In this document: positions 23,204-34,319 of the stretch, piece after piece | How the letters are laid out: every line of letters starts with the position of its first letter | Numbering within the stretch: the stretch's first letter is position 1 | Origin: Marchantia polymorpha subsp. ruderalis | Taxonomy: Eukaryota; Streptophyta; Marchantiopsida; Marchantiales; Marchantiaceae | Assembly (NCBI GenBank): GCA_037833965.1 | Contig: AP031355.1 | Coordinates: 16,145,501-16,209,500 of the forward strand | Reading direction: 5' to 3' | DNA length: 64,000 nt | The notes under the pieces: model-generated | Databases searched by the model: none | Seen by the model: only the letters and a program-made list of their open reading frames with translations | Told to the model about the DNA's origin: nothing | Position numbers and translations under genes: made by a program

Positions 23204-24741
23204 GGATCTTTCCCAACATCAGAAGTGCAGATCAGGAACTCATTTTCTCTGCGTGTTTGTGTCCTTAGTTCTGTCACCACGCAAGAGGAGTTACAACTTG
23301 GCGTTCCGCATTTTGTAGCTGAAGGCCTTCGGCCGAATGTTCAGAGCTAGTACATTGGTTAGATACTTGAGTAGTTCGGATCTACACCTACGGGTGACTG
23401 CCGATGCTCATAGCCAGTGACTAGTTAGATACTTGAATAGTTTCGCCCCTACACCTTCGAGTGTTTGTTTCTGATTGTACTCCTTCGGGATTTTTCCCCT
23501 AAATGCCAAAGTGAAGTTTTGCTACTTCGTGTAAGCCTTGGTTGTAAATTCAGGTTACGCTGCAGCAGGTGCCTTGAGGGTAACCCCTGTAGTATTTCTG
23601 GGAATGACAAGTGCCTGAGAATTCAAACTCTTCAATAGACTGTTATTGTGTTACTGGAATGTTTCTCAGTGAGTCCTTGAGTGCGGATCTGTGTTCTCTG
23701 CGTGTTTTGTGAGTTGAGAGTGTTGTTCACCGCGTATGAGTGACTTCGATCCGAAGTAGGCAGTCCAAACCGGGTTTCCTACGCTAGCAGCAAGCTAGTG
23801 GAAGTGTTGTAAAAGCCGGAGTTGGGAGTCACTACCCGCAGCTTCGCTGAGTGTATTCTTGAGAGACCTTCCCCCCTGAAATCTTGAGTAGAGGTCCTAA
23901 CGGATCTTTGGGTTGTGTTTCTGTAGTTTCAGGTGTGTGTGTGTTACGCTGCACTGTGCGACCTCCGAGTGCGCTCCGAGTGGACACTTGCAGTATTTCT
24001 GGGAGTGACAGTCGCCTGAGAATTCAAACTCATCAATAGTCTGTTAAACGTGACACTTTGTACCCTGTGTGTTCCTCTGTCCCTGTGGGATCGACCTTTC
24101 TACCACTATATTGCAGTTTTAGCCTTTAGTGGGTTATTACAGGCGCCTTCCGCGCCAGCGCAGCAGCGCGGACGGGCGAGGACCCACCGGAGTAGCAAAT
24201 CCGTACGGTCCGTACGGATTGTACGGACGGAACGGACGGGTGCGCCTTCGGTCGGACGGAGTTACGGCGACGAGAGCGCCGACGGAGAGGCGAAAAATGG
24301 ACAGATTGGACGGAGCCTGTTGACCGCGGTCCACGCCTTCGGCGCCAGCGCAGCAGCGCGGACGAAATTCGCCTACGCGTAGGCGAGCGCCTACGCACAG
24401 GCAGATGAAGTTCCGCGCCGGCGGAGATACCGCCGGGGATTCCGCCTACGCAGAAGGGAGTTCAACTTTTGTCCGATGCGCGGACGATCGCCTTCGGCGG
24501 AGGGGGATTGGCCGAAGAGTGGTACGAACGAGTGTAGCGCGCAAGGCGAGAAATCCACATTCGGCGCTGCGCACCCATGTCCGCTGCGTAGTACGCTAGC
24601 GGAGTTCAAATTTGCCAATTCGAGCGTGTGAGTTAAATCGGCGTCGGCGGAGCGTGAAGCCGCGCGTGAGAGAGGAGGCCGTTATAGCGCGGAGCCGGCG
24701 CGGCCATCAAGTGATTCGACCCTCACGACCGAGAGCCGACC

Positions 24742-27605
24742 ATGACCTTCGACCGGGAGACGGAGGGCGCCCCATTCTTGAATTCGCGATTTCATTTTCT
24801 AGTGCGAGCTGCGCGCGTCCACCTGCTAGCTGTTAAACATTCTAGACATCGCCGCGCGGAGGATTACTTGTTGACTGAGAGAGAATTGAGTGCGCGCGAT
24901 TCGGAATTGAGGAAGATTAGAGTTTGCGGAGGGAGCAAGAAGCTCGAGCGGAGCAGAGAGAGAGTTGGCGAGCAGGCAAATTTCAAGAACGCGATGTCGA
25001 AGCTGAACAGGTTGCGGATGCTACCGCTCCGGCTTCCACAGAACGGGTTGCGTGCTTACGAGGAGCGGCTGATTGCAAGAAAGCTTGATTTCTTGCTGTG
25101 GGGATGGAATTACATTTGCGTAGACATGGTGCGCGAATGGCTAGAGCCACAGCGACCACCGACGCCTACCTACCACGAACTTTAGCGGCAGCGCTGCTGC
25201 AATTGCTGCAGCCACACCGCACCTCATACATCACCTTGTGGCAGGTTTCTTTTGTGGAGCTCATCTTGGAGGGAGCTCCAGTTCACTGGGCGAGCATCCT
25301 GCACAGAGTGATGCGACAGCACGCATTCGAGGAGAAGGGGGGAACTCTCAATCACCTCTCCCCTTTCTTGATAAACTTCTATCGGCAGAGGAACTGTCTG
25401 ACCGCGGCGGAGCTCGCTCGCTTTCCGCCATTGTCCGTCGACCATCCCGGGAAGTATGTGCGGGATAACGAGGTCGACACCGATGCAGAGGATTCACCCG
25501 CTTCTACTCCGCCGACACGGCGGGACGAGGGAAGAAGCACACCCGCAGCAAGAGTGCCGCGGAAGCGGCGATGGAGAGAAGAATTAGAGGAGGAGCAGCA
25601 TCGCGAACCCACTGCTCCCATACGACAGCGGCCACTGCACGAAGTGTGCAGCCGGCCGAAGCAAAAGGCGCGCAGGCTCGTGTTACCAGCCAGCAGCGCG
25701 GACACGGCGACGATCGCCACGGAGAAGGGAAGTGCGTCACCGGAGAGGGACGAGAGAGCGCGGACGTCCGCAGGAGCGGCGGACCACGCTACACCTCCGA
25801 CAGACGAGCTGCGGCCTTCGGGCCAAGGGCCTCCGGAGTTACCACGTGCGATGCGGACGAGTGTTCCGCCTACGCACAGGCGATTTCCAGCGGATAGGCG
25901 ACCTCAAGCGGACGTGGACCTCCGCCTACGCGTAGGCAGAGAAAGTTCGCCTACGCACAGGCGGCCGCCTACGAGTAGTCAGGATTCACCCCCGATACAA
26001 CGTAGGAAGGGGAAGGAGCCGGCGGAAGATCCGCCTTCGGGTCAAGGGCCTTCGGGACCAGACCCTCCAACGTATAACGCGCCGCGATTTGCGCCTTCGG
26101 CGCCAGGGCCTTCGGGCCAACGAGTTTTGAGCAGGGAGCGTGCGGAGTCCGCACCTTCGGCGGGTAATCCGCCGGTAGATGCGCCTTCGGCGGTAGGGCC
26201 TTCGGAGCCAGGTACATCGGGCGAGCGGCCTCCGGCTCTGTCGCCTTCGGCGATAGACGCCTTCGGCGTTGCGCCTGCGGCGGATCAGGCGCCGGTACTT
26301 GCGCCTACACGCAGGCCAGACGCAGCCCTCACGCAGGACCTAACGGAGGAGCGGATTGTCTGTCCGCGGGACGAAATTCGGGTGCGCGATGCGCAATTAC
26401 AACCCGCACAGACACATTCCGCTCGATCGCCTTCGGCGGCGGACGTCGGCGGCGAAGAGGACACGGTCGACGAGCGGCAGGCGGATGATGGGGATGTAGC
26501 ACGGCCACATTCACCCACCGCCTTGAACATTTTAGCGGGGAGCAGCGAAGCTGCAGGAGTGCCATCGGTGGCAGCACCCGTAGACCACTCGCAGACCCAC
26601 TCGGATCAGTCGCCAACGCAATCAATGGCGACCGAAATCCTTCCCTCGGATGATGACGAAGGAGGCTCCACAGAAGCAATGTCGGGATCGAGAGACACCG
26701 AGGAGGAGGAGGAGGAAATTGTTGGAGCGCCGGCGGCGGCGCTCTCTGAGCAGGTAATACCTCTGCTGAGGTACTTGGATCGCAAATTTGATAAATACGC
26801 CGATCCACTCCAGCCGGGGTCCTACATCGAGTTAGTGCGCAGGCGGACTCGCACTAAAGTCCAAACCAGCAAGCTACTAGCTAGGGTGGACCGGGAGCTG
26901 AAGGATTTACGGGAGAAGCATGCGTGTTTGTGGGGACAGTATAATCTCGTGCGGAAGTCGCACACCCACTACGACGCATTGAAGCAGGCGAGACTGGAAG
27001 AGCTCACCAGGGATGTGGTGAACACCACGGAAGAACTGATTTTTGAGAAAACTCAGAATCAGGTTCTGTTAGAGGAGCTCGTGCGACAGACGCGGTTGTT
27101 AGCGGAGTGTTAGCTCGCACGACAGGCGGATGAGGATTTAATCCGCAGGCTGCAGTCGGAGTGCGGGGAATTGAGAGCTCAGCGTGCGGAGGCCGAATCG
27201 CAGTTGGTGGTAATTGAAGATGATCGCAGGCGAGAGGCAGATCGCACGAAGGAGGAGATGGCGAGGCGAGTCGCCCATTGTCTCAAGGGCTACGCCCACT
27301 GGGAAGTGGCGGCGCAGGAGAAACTCACACTGTGTGAGTTGGAGCTTCGTGCAACCGGGTTGTTGTCAGGTGACAGTAGGAGTCGGCGGCGGGTGGCGAA
27401 GAAGTTAGACTCTTTTCTGTCGAAGGCGCGGGATACAATGTCCACCCTCGAGGCGGAGGTGTCCGCGGCGTTGCAGCGGTTGGGACTGCGCAGTCGAGCT
27501 GAAGACTGGCAGTGTAGGGAGTTAGTGCGCGGCAGTCCGTCGCGCAGGAGGCGAAGCACAGGTTCCGCGGAGTGTAGTGTAGCGTGGTTACGTGCCGGCG
27601 TGTAG
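24742..27605 (+). pseudogene. Gag-like ORF region of EA
   Basis: The family start ATG at 24742 (MTFDRE) is present. Parts: N-terminal block, conserved WGWN block, VDHPGKYV, linker rich in PSA units (about 25750-26600), acidic patch near 26650-26720, LLRYLDRK, coiled coil similar to E0, GYAHWE block and Arg-rich tail ending SVAWLRAGV. Broken, about two to three breaks. Confidence 0.7.
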
Positions 27606-27641
27606 CGTAGTGCAGTGTAGTGCTAGTTAGGACTTAGAAGC

Positions 27642-27670
27642 TATAAAGTAGTTCAAGGCGTCTTGCCTTG
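27642..27670 (+). promoter_or_regulatory. Outward TATA box and hairpin of EA
   Basis: TATAAAGTA at 27642-27650 and the hairpin CAAGGC-GTCTT-GCCTTG at 27654-27670, as in E0. Confidence 0.7.
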
Positions 27671-28607
27671 TGATCTTTCCCAACATCAGAAGTGCAGATC
27701 AGGAACTCATTTTCTCTGCATGTTTGTGTCCTTAGTTCCGTCACCACGCACGAGGAGCTACAACTTGGCGTTCCGCATTTTGTAGCTGAAGGCCTTCGGC
27801 CGAATGTTCAGAGCTAGTACATTGGTTAGAGACTTGAGTAGTTCGGATCTACACCTGCGGGTGATTGCCGATGCTAAGAGCCAGTGACTAGTTAGATACT
27901 TGAATAGTTTCGCCCCTACACCTTCGAGTGTTTGTTCCTGATTGCACTCCTTCGGGATTTTTCCCCTAAATGCCAAAGTGAAGTTTTGCTACTTCGTGTA
28001 AGCCTTGGTTGTAAATTCAAGTTACGCTGCAGCAGGTGCCTGTGAGGTAACCCCTGTAGTATTTCTGGGAATGACAAGTGCCTAAGAATTCAAACTCTTC
28101 AATAGACTGTTATTGTGTTACTAGAATGTTTCTCAGTGAGTCCTTTAGTGCGGACCTGTGTTCTCTGCGCGTTTTGTGAGTTGAGAGTGTTGTTCACCGC
28201 GTATGAGTGACTTCGATCCGAAGTAGGCAGTCCAAACCGGGTTTCCTACGCTAGCAGCAAGCTAGTGGAAGTGTTGTAAAAGCCGGAGTTGGGAGTCACT
28301 ACCCGCAGCTTCGCTGAGTGTACTCTTGAGAGACCTTCCCCCTGAAATCTTGAGTAGAGGTCCTAATGGATCTCTGGGTTGTGTTTCTGTAGTTTCAGGT
28401 GTGTGTGTGTTACGCTGCACTGTGCGACCTCCGAGTGCGCTCCGAGTGGACACTTGCAGTATTTCTGGGAGTGACAGTCGCCTGAGAATTCAAACTCCTC
28501 AATAGTCTGTTAAACGTGACCCTTTGTACCCTGTGTGTTCCTCTGTCCCTGTGGGTTCGACCTTTCTACCACTATATTGCAGTTTTAGCCTTTAGTGGGT
28601 TATTACA

Positions 28608-29328
28608 GTCTGTACGGATTTACTACTCCGTCGGGTCCTCGCCCGTCCGTGATGCGCTGGCGCCGAAGGCGCCGTACAATTTCTAACCCCGAAAGCGGAT
28701 TTCAAGGGCCGAAGGCGGACTTCTCGCCGACGCCGAAGCGCCTATGCGTATGCGACATTCGCGTCCGCATGTGCATAGGTGCAAGTCCTCCCCGCCTACG
28801 CGTAGGCGACATTCGCGTCGGACATCCCGCCGACGTCAAACCCTATTTCGCCTATGCGTAGGCGAACTTCCCTCGTCCGCGCATAGGACAAACTTTCCTC
28901 GCCTACGCGTAGGCGAAGATCTGCGTATCTTGCGACCTTCACAACTCCCGGAGTCCTCATCCGTTCCAGGCGTTCTTGGGCTAGTTAGAATCAGCGCATC
29001 AAGGTCTTTCCAACGAAACCCTAACCAAGTCAAGGCGTTTGGGAATTGATAAGTTTCTGAAGGATTTCTCTAGCGCCAAAGGCGCAGCGCTGAAGGCGGA
29101 TTACGCGCCTTGCGCCGAAGGGGTATCCTTCAGAGCCCGTGGTTTAGGGCGGCGCCTGTCCCAGACGTTGCGCCCAACTCCTGGATTCTATGAGATCTTT
29201 CGAGATTCTCCGAAATCATCCAGTTCCACTCTATTTTGATGCACCGATGGCTATTTACACTACTGTCGCGGTACAGTTTTCCAAAAATGTTTTAAATTAC
29301 TCAAAAATACCAAAAGTGGGGTACCACA
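28608..29328 (-). mobile_element. Element EB (subfamily A), 5' end of a reversed copy
   Basis: Read on the minus strand this starts TGTGGTACCCCAC at 29328 and continues as a subfamily A leader, matching E2 from 1197 to about 1920 with several hundred bases of shared layout, including CGCCTACGCGTAGGCG-type palindromes. EA interrupts it at 28608; the rest of EB must lie left of the window. It is the outermost and so the oldest element of the nest, and the only one on the minus strand. GAACT just outside (29329-29333) should be its target duplication. Confidence 0.85.
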
Positions 29329-29329
29329 G

Positions 29330-29629
29330 AACTCTCCTCCTTTTGATGGATATGGAGTCCCATACTCCTCTATCTCCCAGCAGGCACGTGCAGTTACGCT
29401 GAATGTACATCAATTGTGCACACTTGATATTGCGGCGCAGGTGGCGACAGTATGGAAAAATCTTCTATTAGCTCGAAAAGAGCAGGTCGCTCCTCTGCCA
29501 CGAGACACTGAATCGCGTGGCATGTATTGGATAAGTGGGCCCAAGATCCGCTATTTACGTCGAGTCAAAGACAGATCCCGAGCTAGGAATGACACAGAAG
29601 AGACATGGCAAGTATGTGACTTGTCGTAG
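29330..29629 (+). pseudogene. Unknown open-frame fragment abutting the EB insertion
   Basis: One frame stays open for 100 codons from the edge of EB to a TAG at 29627-29629. It begins NSPPFDGYGVPYSS and ends ETWQVCDLS, with a mixed, protein-like composition and no low complexity. It has no ATG of its own near the start and begins exactly at the insertion edge, so it could be the 3' part of a host gene cut by EB, or an exon: a good donor-like CAAGTATGT lies at 29610-29618. I do not recognise the sequence. It could also be a chance ORF in sequence of moderate GC. The 150 bases after it hold nothing I can name before the promoter of the Cys-rich gene. Confidence 0.3.
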
Positions 29630-29792
29630 ACAAACGTGCTGAAAATCTGGGGTATTGTCAGCTCATCGTGCCCATCTACAGCTAAAAAAGAGAGTACTCT
29701 ACTCCGCATATCATCCGACTGTACGAGCTCAGAATCACTTTCCACATAAGTCAATCTGATCAAGTACAATGCTGGGCATCCAAGAGCTGCTT

Positions 29793-29799
29793 ATATAAG
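29793..29799 (+). promoter_or_regulatory. TATA box of the Cys-rich secreted protein gene
   Basis: TATATAA lies 60-66 bases before the ATG at 29859, which puts the likely transcription start near 29825 with a leader of about 35 bases. Confidence 0.6.
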
Positions 29800-29858
29800 C
29801 CGCTCCAGGAAGATGATCATATGCATTCAAACGGGCTGTGAGGAGGCACATTGTAGAA

Positions 29859-30620
29859 ATGGGTCACAATCTTGCATCGATAGGAGTGATTGTTTACGTA
29901 GCTCTGCTCATATCAATCTTCGGAGTCCAGCAGCAAACTGAAGCAGCTCCAGCTGCGGAGAAACCCCTGCCAGTGAATCAGTGTCCATGCGTTGGTGAAG
30001 TCTGCAAAGACACTCAGAACTGTGTGTGTCTCCAGAGTCGAACCCCAAAGGCGTGCTCATGCTCATGCCCCGAGCAGCTGGCTGGCATCCCTGAACGACC
30101 CCTTCCGCGAGTAAGTTGTGCATGCGAAGGATTCACTTGCGCGCAGGGCCAGAATTGTCTGTGCACGGAGGCGCAGCTGTGGCCTCCGATCAAATGCTCT
30201 TGCTCATGTCTGGAACGTGGACCTCAACCACCAAGAAATGAGTGTCCGTGCGGCGGCTACAGCTGCAACAAAGGCGAGAAGTGTGACTGCGTCCTAACCA
30301 AACCCAAAGGCACCTGCAGGTGCTCGTGTTCTCCCGAGAAGAATCCACCGCGGGTCAACTGTGCCGAATGCAAGGGCTACTCTTGCAGTGCAGGCGAGAC
30401 GTGTGACTGTGCCCTCTTGCAATCTCTCGATCCAGCTTCCAAGGCGAATAGATGCCGTTGTTCTTGCAAGCAACCAATCGCACTGAAGGCATGCCCGTGC
30501 CCTGGCTACGGTTGTAGATTAGGTGAAGAATGTAGCTGTGGTGAGAAAGTAGATCTCAAGACTGGAATCCAGAAATGCTTCTGCGATTGCCGTCGAATGC
30601 AGAGCATTGCATCTCCCTAG
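29859..30620 (+). CDS. Secreted protein with five eight-cysteine repeats
   Basis: A 253-residue protein. The first ATG in frame is 29859, with G at -3 and +4. Residues 5-23 are hydrophobic and a signal-peptide cleavage is likely after TEA (about residue 29), so the product should enter the secretory pathway. The mature part has five repeats, near residues 40-72, 85-118, 127-158, 166-203 and 210-245. Each has the pattern C-x(1-2)-C-x-G-x-x-C-x5-C-x-C, a variable spacer, then C-x-C-x-C, giving 40 cysteines. Proline-rich linkers separate the repeats. The many CxC steps recall metallothioneins, but those are cytosolic; a disulfide-rich wall or defence protein is equally possible. I do not recognise the family. 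The gene is a single exon as seen, with a TATA box before and AATAAA after, and looks intact. It lies 530 bases from the element nest. Confidence 0.85.
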   Translation: MGHNLASIGVIVYVALLISIFGVQQQTEAAPAAEKPLPVNQCPCVGEVCKDTQNCVCLQSRTPKACSCSCPEQLAGIPERPLPRVSCACEGFTCAQGQNCLCTEAQLWPPIKCSCSCLERGPQPPRNECPCGGYSCNKGEKCDCVLTKPKGTCRCSCSPEKNPPRVNCAECKGYSCSAGETCDCALLQSLDPASKANRCRCSCKQPIALKACPCPGYGCRLGEECSCGEKVDLKTGIQKCFCDCRRMQSIASP

Positions 30621-30725
30621 TAAAGGCACATTGAAAGTGAGAACCTGAGACTTGAGAATAAGAACCTCAAAATGTATCTGCAGCTCTTTTTTTGCTTATG
30701 AGTCCTAAACCAGAACCTAGGGCAT

Positions 30726-30731
30726 AATAAA
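30726..30731 (+). terminator. Polyadenylation signal of the Cys-rich gene
   Basis: AATAAA about 105 bases after the stop codon, on the coding strand; a normal distance for a plant 3' UTR. Confidence 0.5.
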
Positions 30732-32874
30732 TACTCCGTGTACATGCTACATGTTTATACTTTCGACTAGGTGTTGTACGCCGGATGGCTCATGTCAAAT
30801 ATTTAAGCCGCGAGTCAGCAAATGCAAGCAGGCTGCGGAGTGCGCAATTCTTGCTAAATGACAGTCTTGAAGCAAATCAAAATTATGGTTTTTGAACTCC
30901 AGAAATCTCCGCTGGGAGCTTATGATACTGGATTGCGAAAGCCTAAGACCTCATCATCATCTTGACGTTTATGAAGCAAATTTTGAAGCTCGCGAAACTT
31001 GGAACAATTGAACAGCTATGATTGCAGTGCAGCACCTTTTAAACTCAACTGCAGTAACAGGAAATGGTATACGGCTTCAAACAAAATACAGCTCAACATT
31101 CGTTACCAAATTCATTTACTGACAATAAGGAGTTATCACTGAGGACTGGAGTTATGGAGATTTGGTTTCTGTCGGAAATGAGAAATTTGTTGAGCACAAA
31201 CTGAATCAGCCGTCCAGAAGAGTACTAGCAGTAATCTTTTAGAAGGGGAAATAGACATTGCCTTTGGGGAGGCCTGAAATAGAGGATTAAGTTAGATATG
31301 CCTTTGCGCAAGGAGCTACAAATTCAAAGACACAATCTTTTGAGGCAAGATCATGATCCGAAGTTCAGAAATACATGGATGTAATAAATATTTGGTGTCG
31401 AAGGACCTGAATTTAACCAAAGAGAAGAGAGATATGCGGTGACTGTCTATGACGTGACACCATCAGATCTCCGTTATTCGATTCTCGACCTACCGCAAAG
31501 GCGAAAAACAAGTTTGTGTGACTTCTCATTGCACAAATTTAAACGTTCCAACTCAGATATGCAGATTGATCCTCACAATTGAATTGAATCTGGACAATTG
31601 CCTTTATACGATTTTCCTTCTAGTTTGACGGTAGGTAGAAATTATAACACAGGTCTCACGAAGGCACAGCTCTGGAACTCCAGACAGGAGTAATTTCAAG
31701 ACGCAGTCTCTCAATTTTCAGTTGGACCCAGTGCCAATATCGGGGGCGCTAAATTTTGCTGTTCTATTCAATCTGGTCAGATGTTAGGCAGATATGTACG
31801 GCCAGTAATCTGCAATCGTGACTACTCTCCACGATCCTCTCACCAGGAACATACCATCGATCTCGCATAGCCACAGGGTGGATGATTCTCTTTAAAAGCA
31901 GTGGGCTAACGTCAGTTGACAAAATCCTATTTCTGTCTGGAGGGTCAAGGCTTTCTACAAAGCTGTTAATTTGATGGCAGTTAGAGATTGAAGATTCAAA
32001 GTGGTCATTTGGACCTGAAATTCTTGCTGGGTTCATTTCAAATTTCGGTTTAGTCAAGACATCGGTAGAAACCTGGACAGATAAAATCCTCCAACGTAAT
32101 GTGCATCTTTTCCCTTGCTGATCTTGGAATCATGGGCGGAAGCAATCAGCCTAGAACGATGCAATAACGATGAAGGTTGCTACAAGGTAACATTTAATAG
32201 AAGGAGCGCCATTAGCTCTTTCGGGCCGTCAGAGTTTGCTCATCTCCAAAGTGGGTCATATTTCAGGGAGTGACTGCTAGACTCAGACTTCGGACGGAGA
32301 TTGATAGAGGCCTGAAAGAATGAAAACCCTCGATCGAGCGTAGTGAACTTTGGAATTTCCACTATGTTCAATGCGTTGACAGTAGAGACACAGCATCCTC
32401 GTTTCGAGAGCATGTGCATCGACGCTGTCTCACGCTGCCATCAGTGTCTCCCGCTAACTGTGCGGAAGCAGCTTCACTGTCCAGGGCTAGTCGAAACGTG
32501 GATGGTATAGGGAGAGTTGATAAAGTCTGATTTTTGCGACAGCCTGGAGAATAGCAACACTGGTACTGTAGCGGAAGGTCATTGCTTTCGCAAGAAATCC
32601 TCCGCCTGTCATTGTTTACCACAAAAAACCTTGAGATAAATTCGGAAAAAACCTATGATTTGAAGCCCAGGATGAACTGAAACTGAACCGAGCACTTGAT
32701 TCAAGCAATTGAAAGTACTGACCTCTTTGTCTACCATTTCTGCACACTGTTGTAGGCCCTCAAATCACCAAATCGGCTTTGGTCCGATGAGCTTAAGTGC
32801 CTGCCTACTCCGTATCCTTCTTTCGAAGATGAAACAAAGTTTATTATTTAAGTTGTGACTCCAATATGCAGCCC
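30732..32874. other. Intergenic, no gene recognised
   Basis: Moderate-GC sequence between the Cys-rich gene and the tRNA. Several open frames of 60-100 codons exist on both strands (for example minus 31764-32057 and minus 32368-32622), but none has a recognisable motif. I see no clear repeats or element ends here. Confidence 0.5.
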
Positions 32875-32946
32875 GGTTCTATGGTCTAGCGGTTATGACA
32901 CTGGACTCTGAATCCAGTAGCCCGAGTTCAATTCTCGGTAGAACCT
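32875..32946 (+). tRNA. tRNA-Gln (anticodon CTG)
   Basis: A full cloverleaf can be drawn: acceptor GGTTCTA/TAGAACC, D stem GTC/GAC with loop TAGCGGTTAT, anticodon stem CTGGA/TCCAG with loop CTCTGAA (anticodon CTG), T stem CCGAG/CTCGG with loop TTCAATT, discriminator T. The A and B box regions match nuclear tRNA genes, there is no encoded CCA and no intron, and TTTT at 32946-32949 is a Pol III terminator. It reads CAG glutamine codons. It resembles the standard plant nuclear tRNA-Gln with a slightly altered D arm, so it is probably functional. Confidence 0.93.
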
Positions 32947-32949
32947 TTT

Positions 32950-33780
32950 GAGCACTTGCCTTTTTGCGGTTACGACATTGTGGATGACTGGAAGAAACGA
33001 GTCTCACAGTCAGTACCAACCGGTCCAGTATAATATTAATTGACATAACCATGAACGACCCGACCCTGGGGTCAACACCACAGGTGAAACGAACCCACAG
33101 AAGACTCGGTGGGAACGAGAAACCGGGCGATGTAGGGTCGGGGGTATATCATAAACGGGAGCACGAAGATTTTCCGGTGGGGGCCGTAATTGACACAAAC
33201 TATAATGACGGGCAGTTAAGCAAATCGTGTGAAGGAAACTATGGATATTAAATCCAAAGGAGTTGAGCGCGCTCGGAATAAATCGAAGATTTATCCGAAG
33301 AGACGTAATACTAAACCGGACAGTGCGCTTGGACCTGTGGTGTAGGAAACTTTTTCAGGAGTGTCGGCAGGAAACACTCTGGGGATATCGACCGGAGATG
33401 TGCAACCCACTTAAAAAGAGTGAAGAATTTTTGACAGCTCTATTAGCGGAAAGTATGTACGAAGACCAAAAAATCAAAGATATATCCGAAGCATATGAAG
33501 CACTAATCCGGACAGTGCGCTTCGACCTGTGGTGTAGGAAACGTTTCCAGGATTGTCGTTCTATGATCCCCGGTGTCTGCAATTCCAGAACTCCATACTC
33601 AACCGATAGACGTGCTTCACGGATCTCTGACTCGTTTTTCGTTGCTGGTGAATCTTTGTTGTACGTGAGGCATGACACGATGAAAAGTTCGTTAGAGTCC
33701 GATTCTAAAGTTGTCGCATGTAGATTTCGCTTTGTTTTTTTCTTCACTGCACTCTGACTGCAGAATCTTTAATCGACTTT
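32950..33780. other. Intergenic with a partial duplication
   Basis: A block of about 75 bases at 33285-33360 recurs at 33475-33550 (both contain GTGCGCTT and GACCTGTGGTGTAGGAAAC). A frame from 33263 to 33757 is open through both, but has no ATG at its start and no known motif; I treat it as unproven. Nothing else is recognised. Confidence 0.45.
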
Positions 33781-33964
33781 GCGGAGATTGCCTTTAACGA
33801 CATCGAGTCAAACTTCGTTCACCATCGTGGCAAGGTCGTGAAGTACAACGACTAGTGACCAGGCGTGTGGTACAAGGACTTGTGCCCAGGAGTGGAAGCC
33901 ATGAAACTTCTGCTACTAGAACCACAGTTAACATCAGATGCTTCTTGTTTCTCTTGGTGGATGG

Positions 33965-34115
33965 CCGCGCGAACGCGAGCGCTCCGCTGCAACAAATTAT
34001 GACGTGCACTTTCCCGTGGAAAGTGCTAGGACTTGCCGTGCCGGAGTGCAATGGGTCGACCAGAACTAGTTCATGGGCCTGCTGGATCAGCGATTGGCAC
34101 CGCCCAGGTAAGTAT
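33965..34115 (+). repeat. Dispersed repeat, copy 1 (GTAAGT-ended)
   Basis: About 150 bases similar to 56555-56708, with shared blocks GCGAGC, TCCGCT, TATGACGTGCACTTTC, GTGCAAT, TCAGCGAT and a common end at GGTAAGT. In one frame both copies read a similar peptide around NYDVHF/SYDVHF. Both end in a perfect splice-donor-like site, so this could be a duplicated exon of an unknown gene or part of a mobile repeat. Confidence 0.5.
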
Positions 34116-34319
34116 AATTTTGGGTTCTCGATCAAGAACTTTCTAGGGCCGTTGTGATAGGCTTTGCTTGCCACTTTTCTTGTTTTATTGCAAGGTTTCA
34201 CTGTCTCGGGATTTTACATGCAGTCGATAGGAATATATGGAGGAGGAATATATAAGAACATCAAATCCAAACATTATAGGCCGTTAGCAGCACTTCCGGT
34301 TTAGATATAATATCCCTTA

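Larger units (their letters stand above)
20955..24141 (+). mobile_element. Element E0, right part (subfamily A)
   Basis: E0 resumes here after E1, from the duplicated GTCCG, and runs to its 3' end GGGTTATTACA at 24141. It contains the rest of the gag-like ORF region (to 23138), TATA at 23175, hairpin at 23187-23203 and a short GT run near 23933. The five bases after the end, GGCGC, should be its target duplication, whose partner lies before the window. E0 is inserted in the leader of EA. Broken (a few breaks plus the E1 insertion). Confidence 0.88.
24142..28607 (+). mobile_element. Element EA (subfamily A), 5' end outside window
   Basis: EA enters part-way through its leader (at the E0 insertion) and runs to its 3' end GGGTTATTACA at 28607. 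Leader 24142-24741 with GCGTAGGCG-type palindromes; ORF region 24742-27605; TATA at 27642; hairpin at 27654-27670; GT run near 28399. The GTCTG just after the end should be its target duplication. EA is inserted into EB, which is reversed. By nesting it is older than E0 and E1. Broken, about two to three breaks. Confidence 0.87.

Noticed and set aside
1-28607. Reading the region as a tandem gene or satellite array
   Set aside because: Junctions fall at different places within the unit and carry exact 5-bp duplications, so the copies arose by nested insertion.
33263-33757. 164-codon open frame
   Set aside because: It has no ATG at the start, spans a local duplication and shows no known motif; mentioned only as part of the region.
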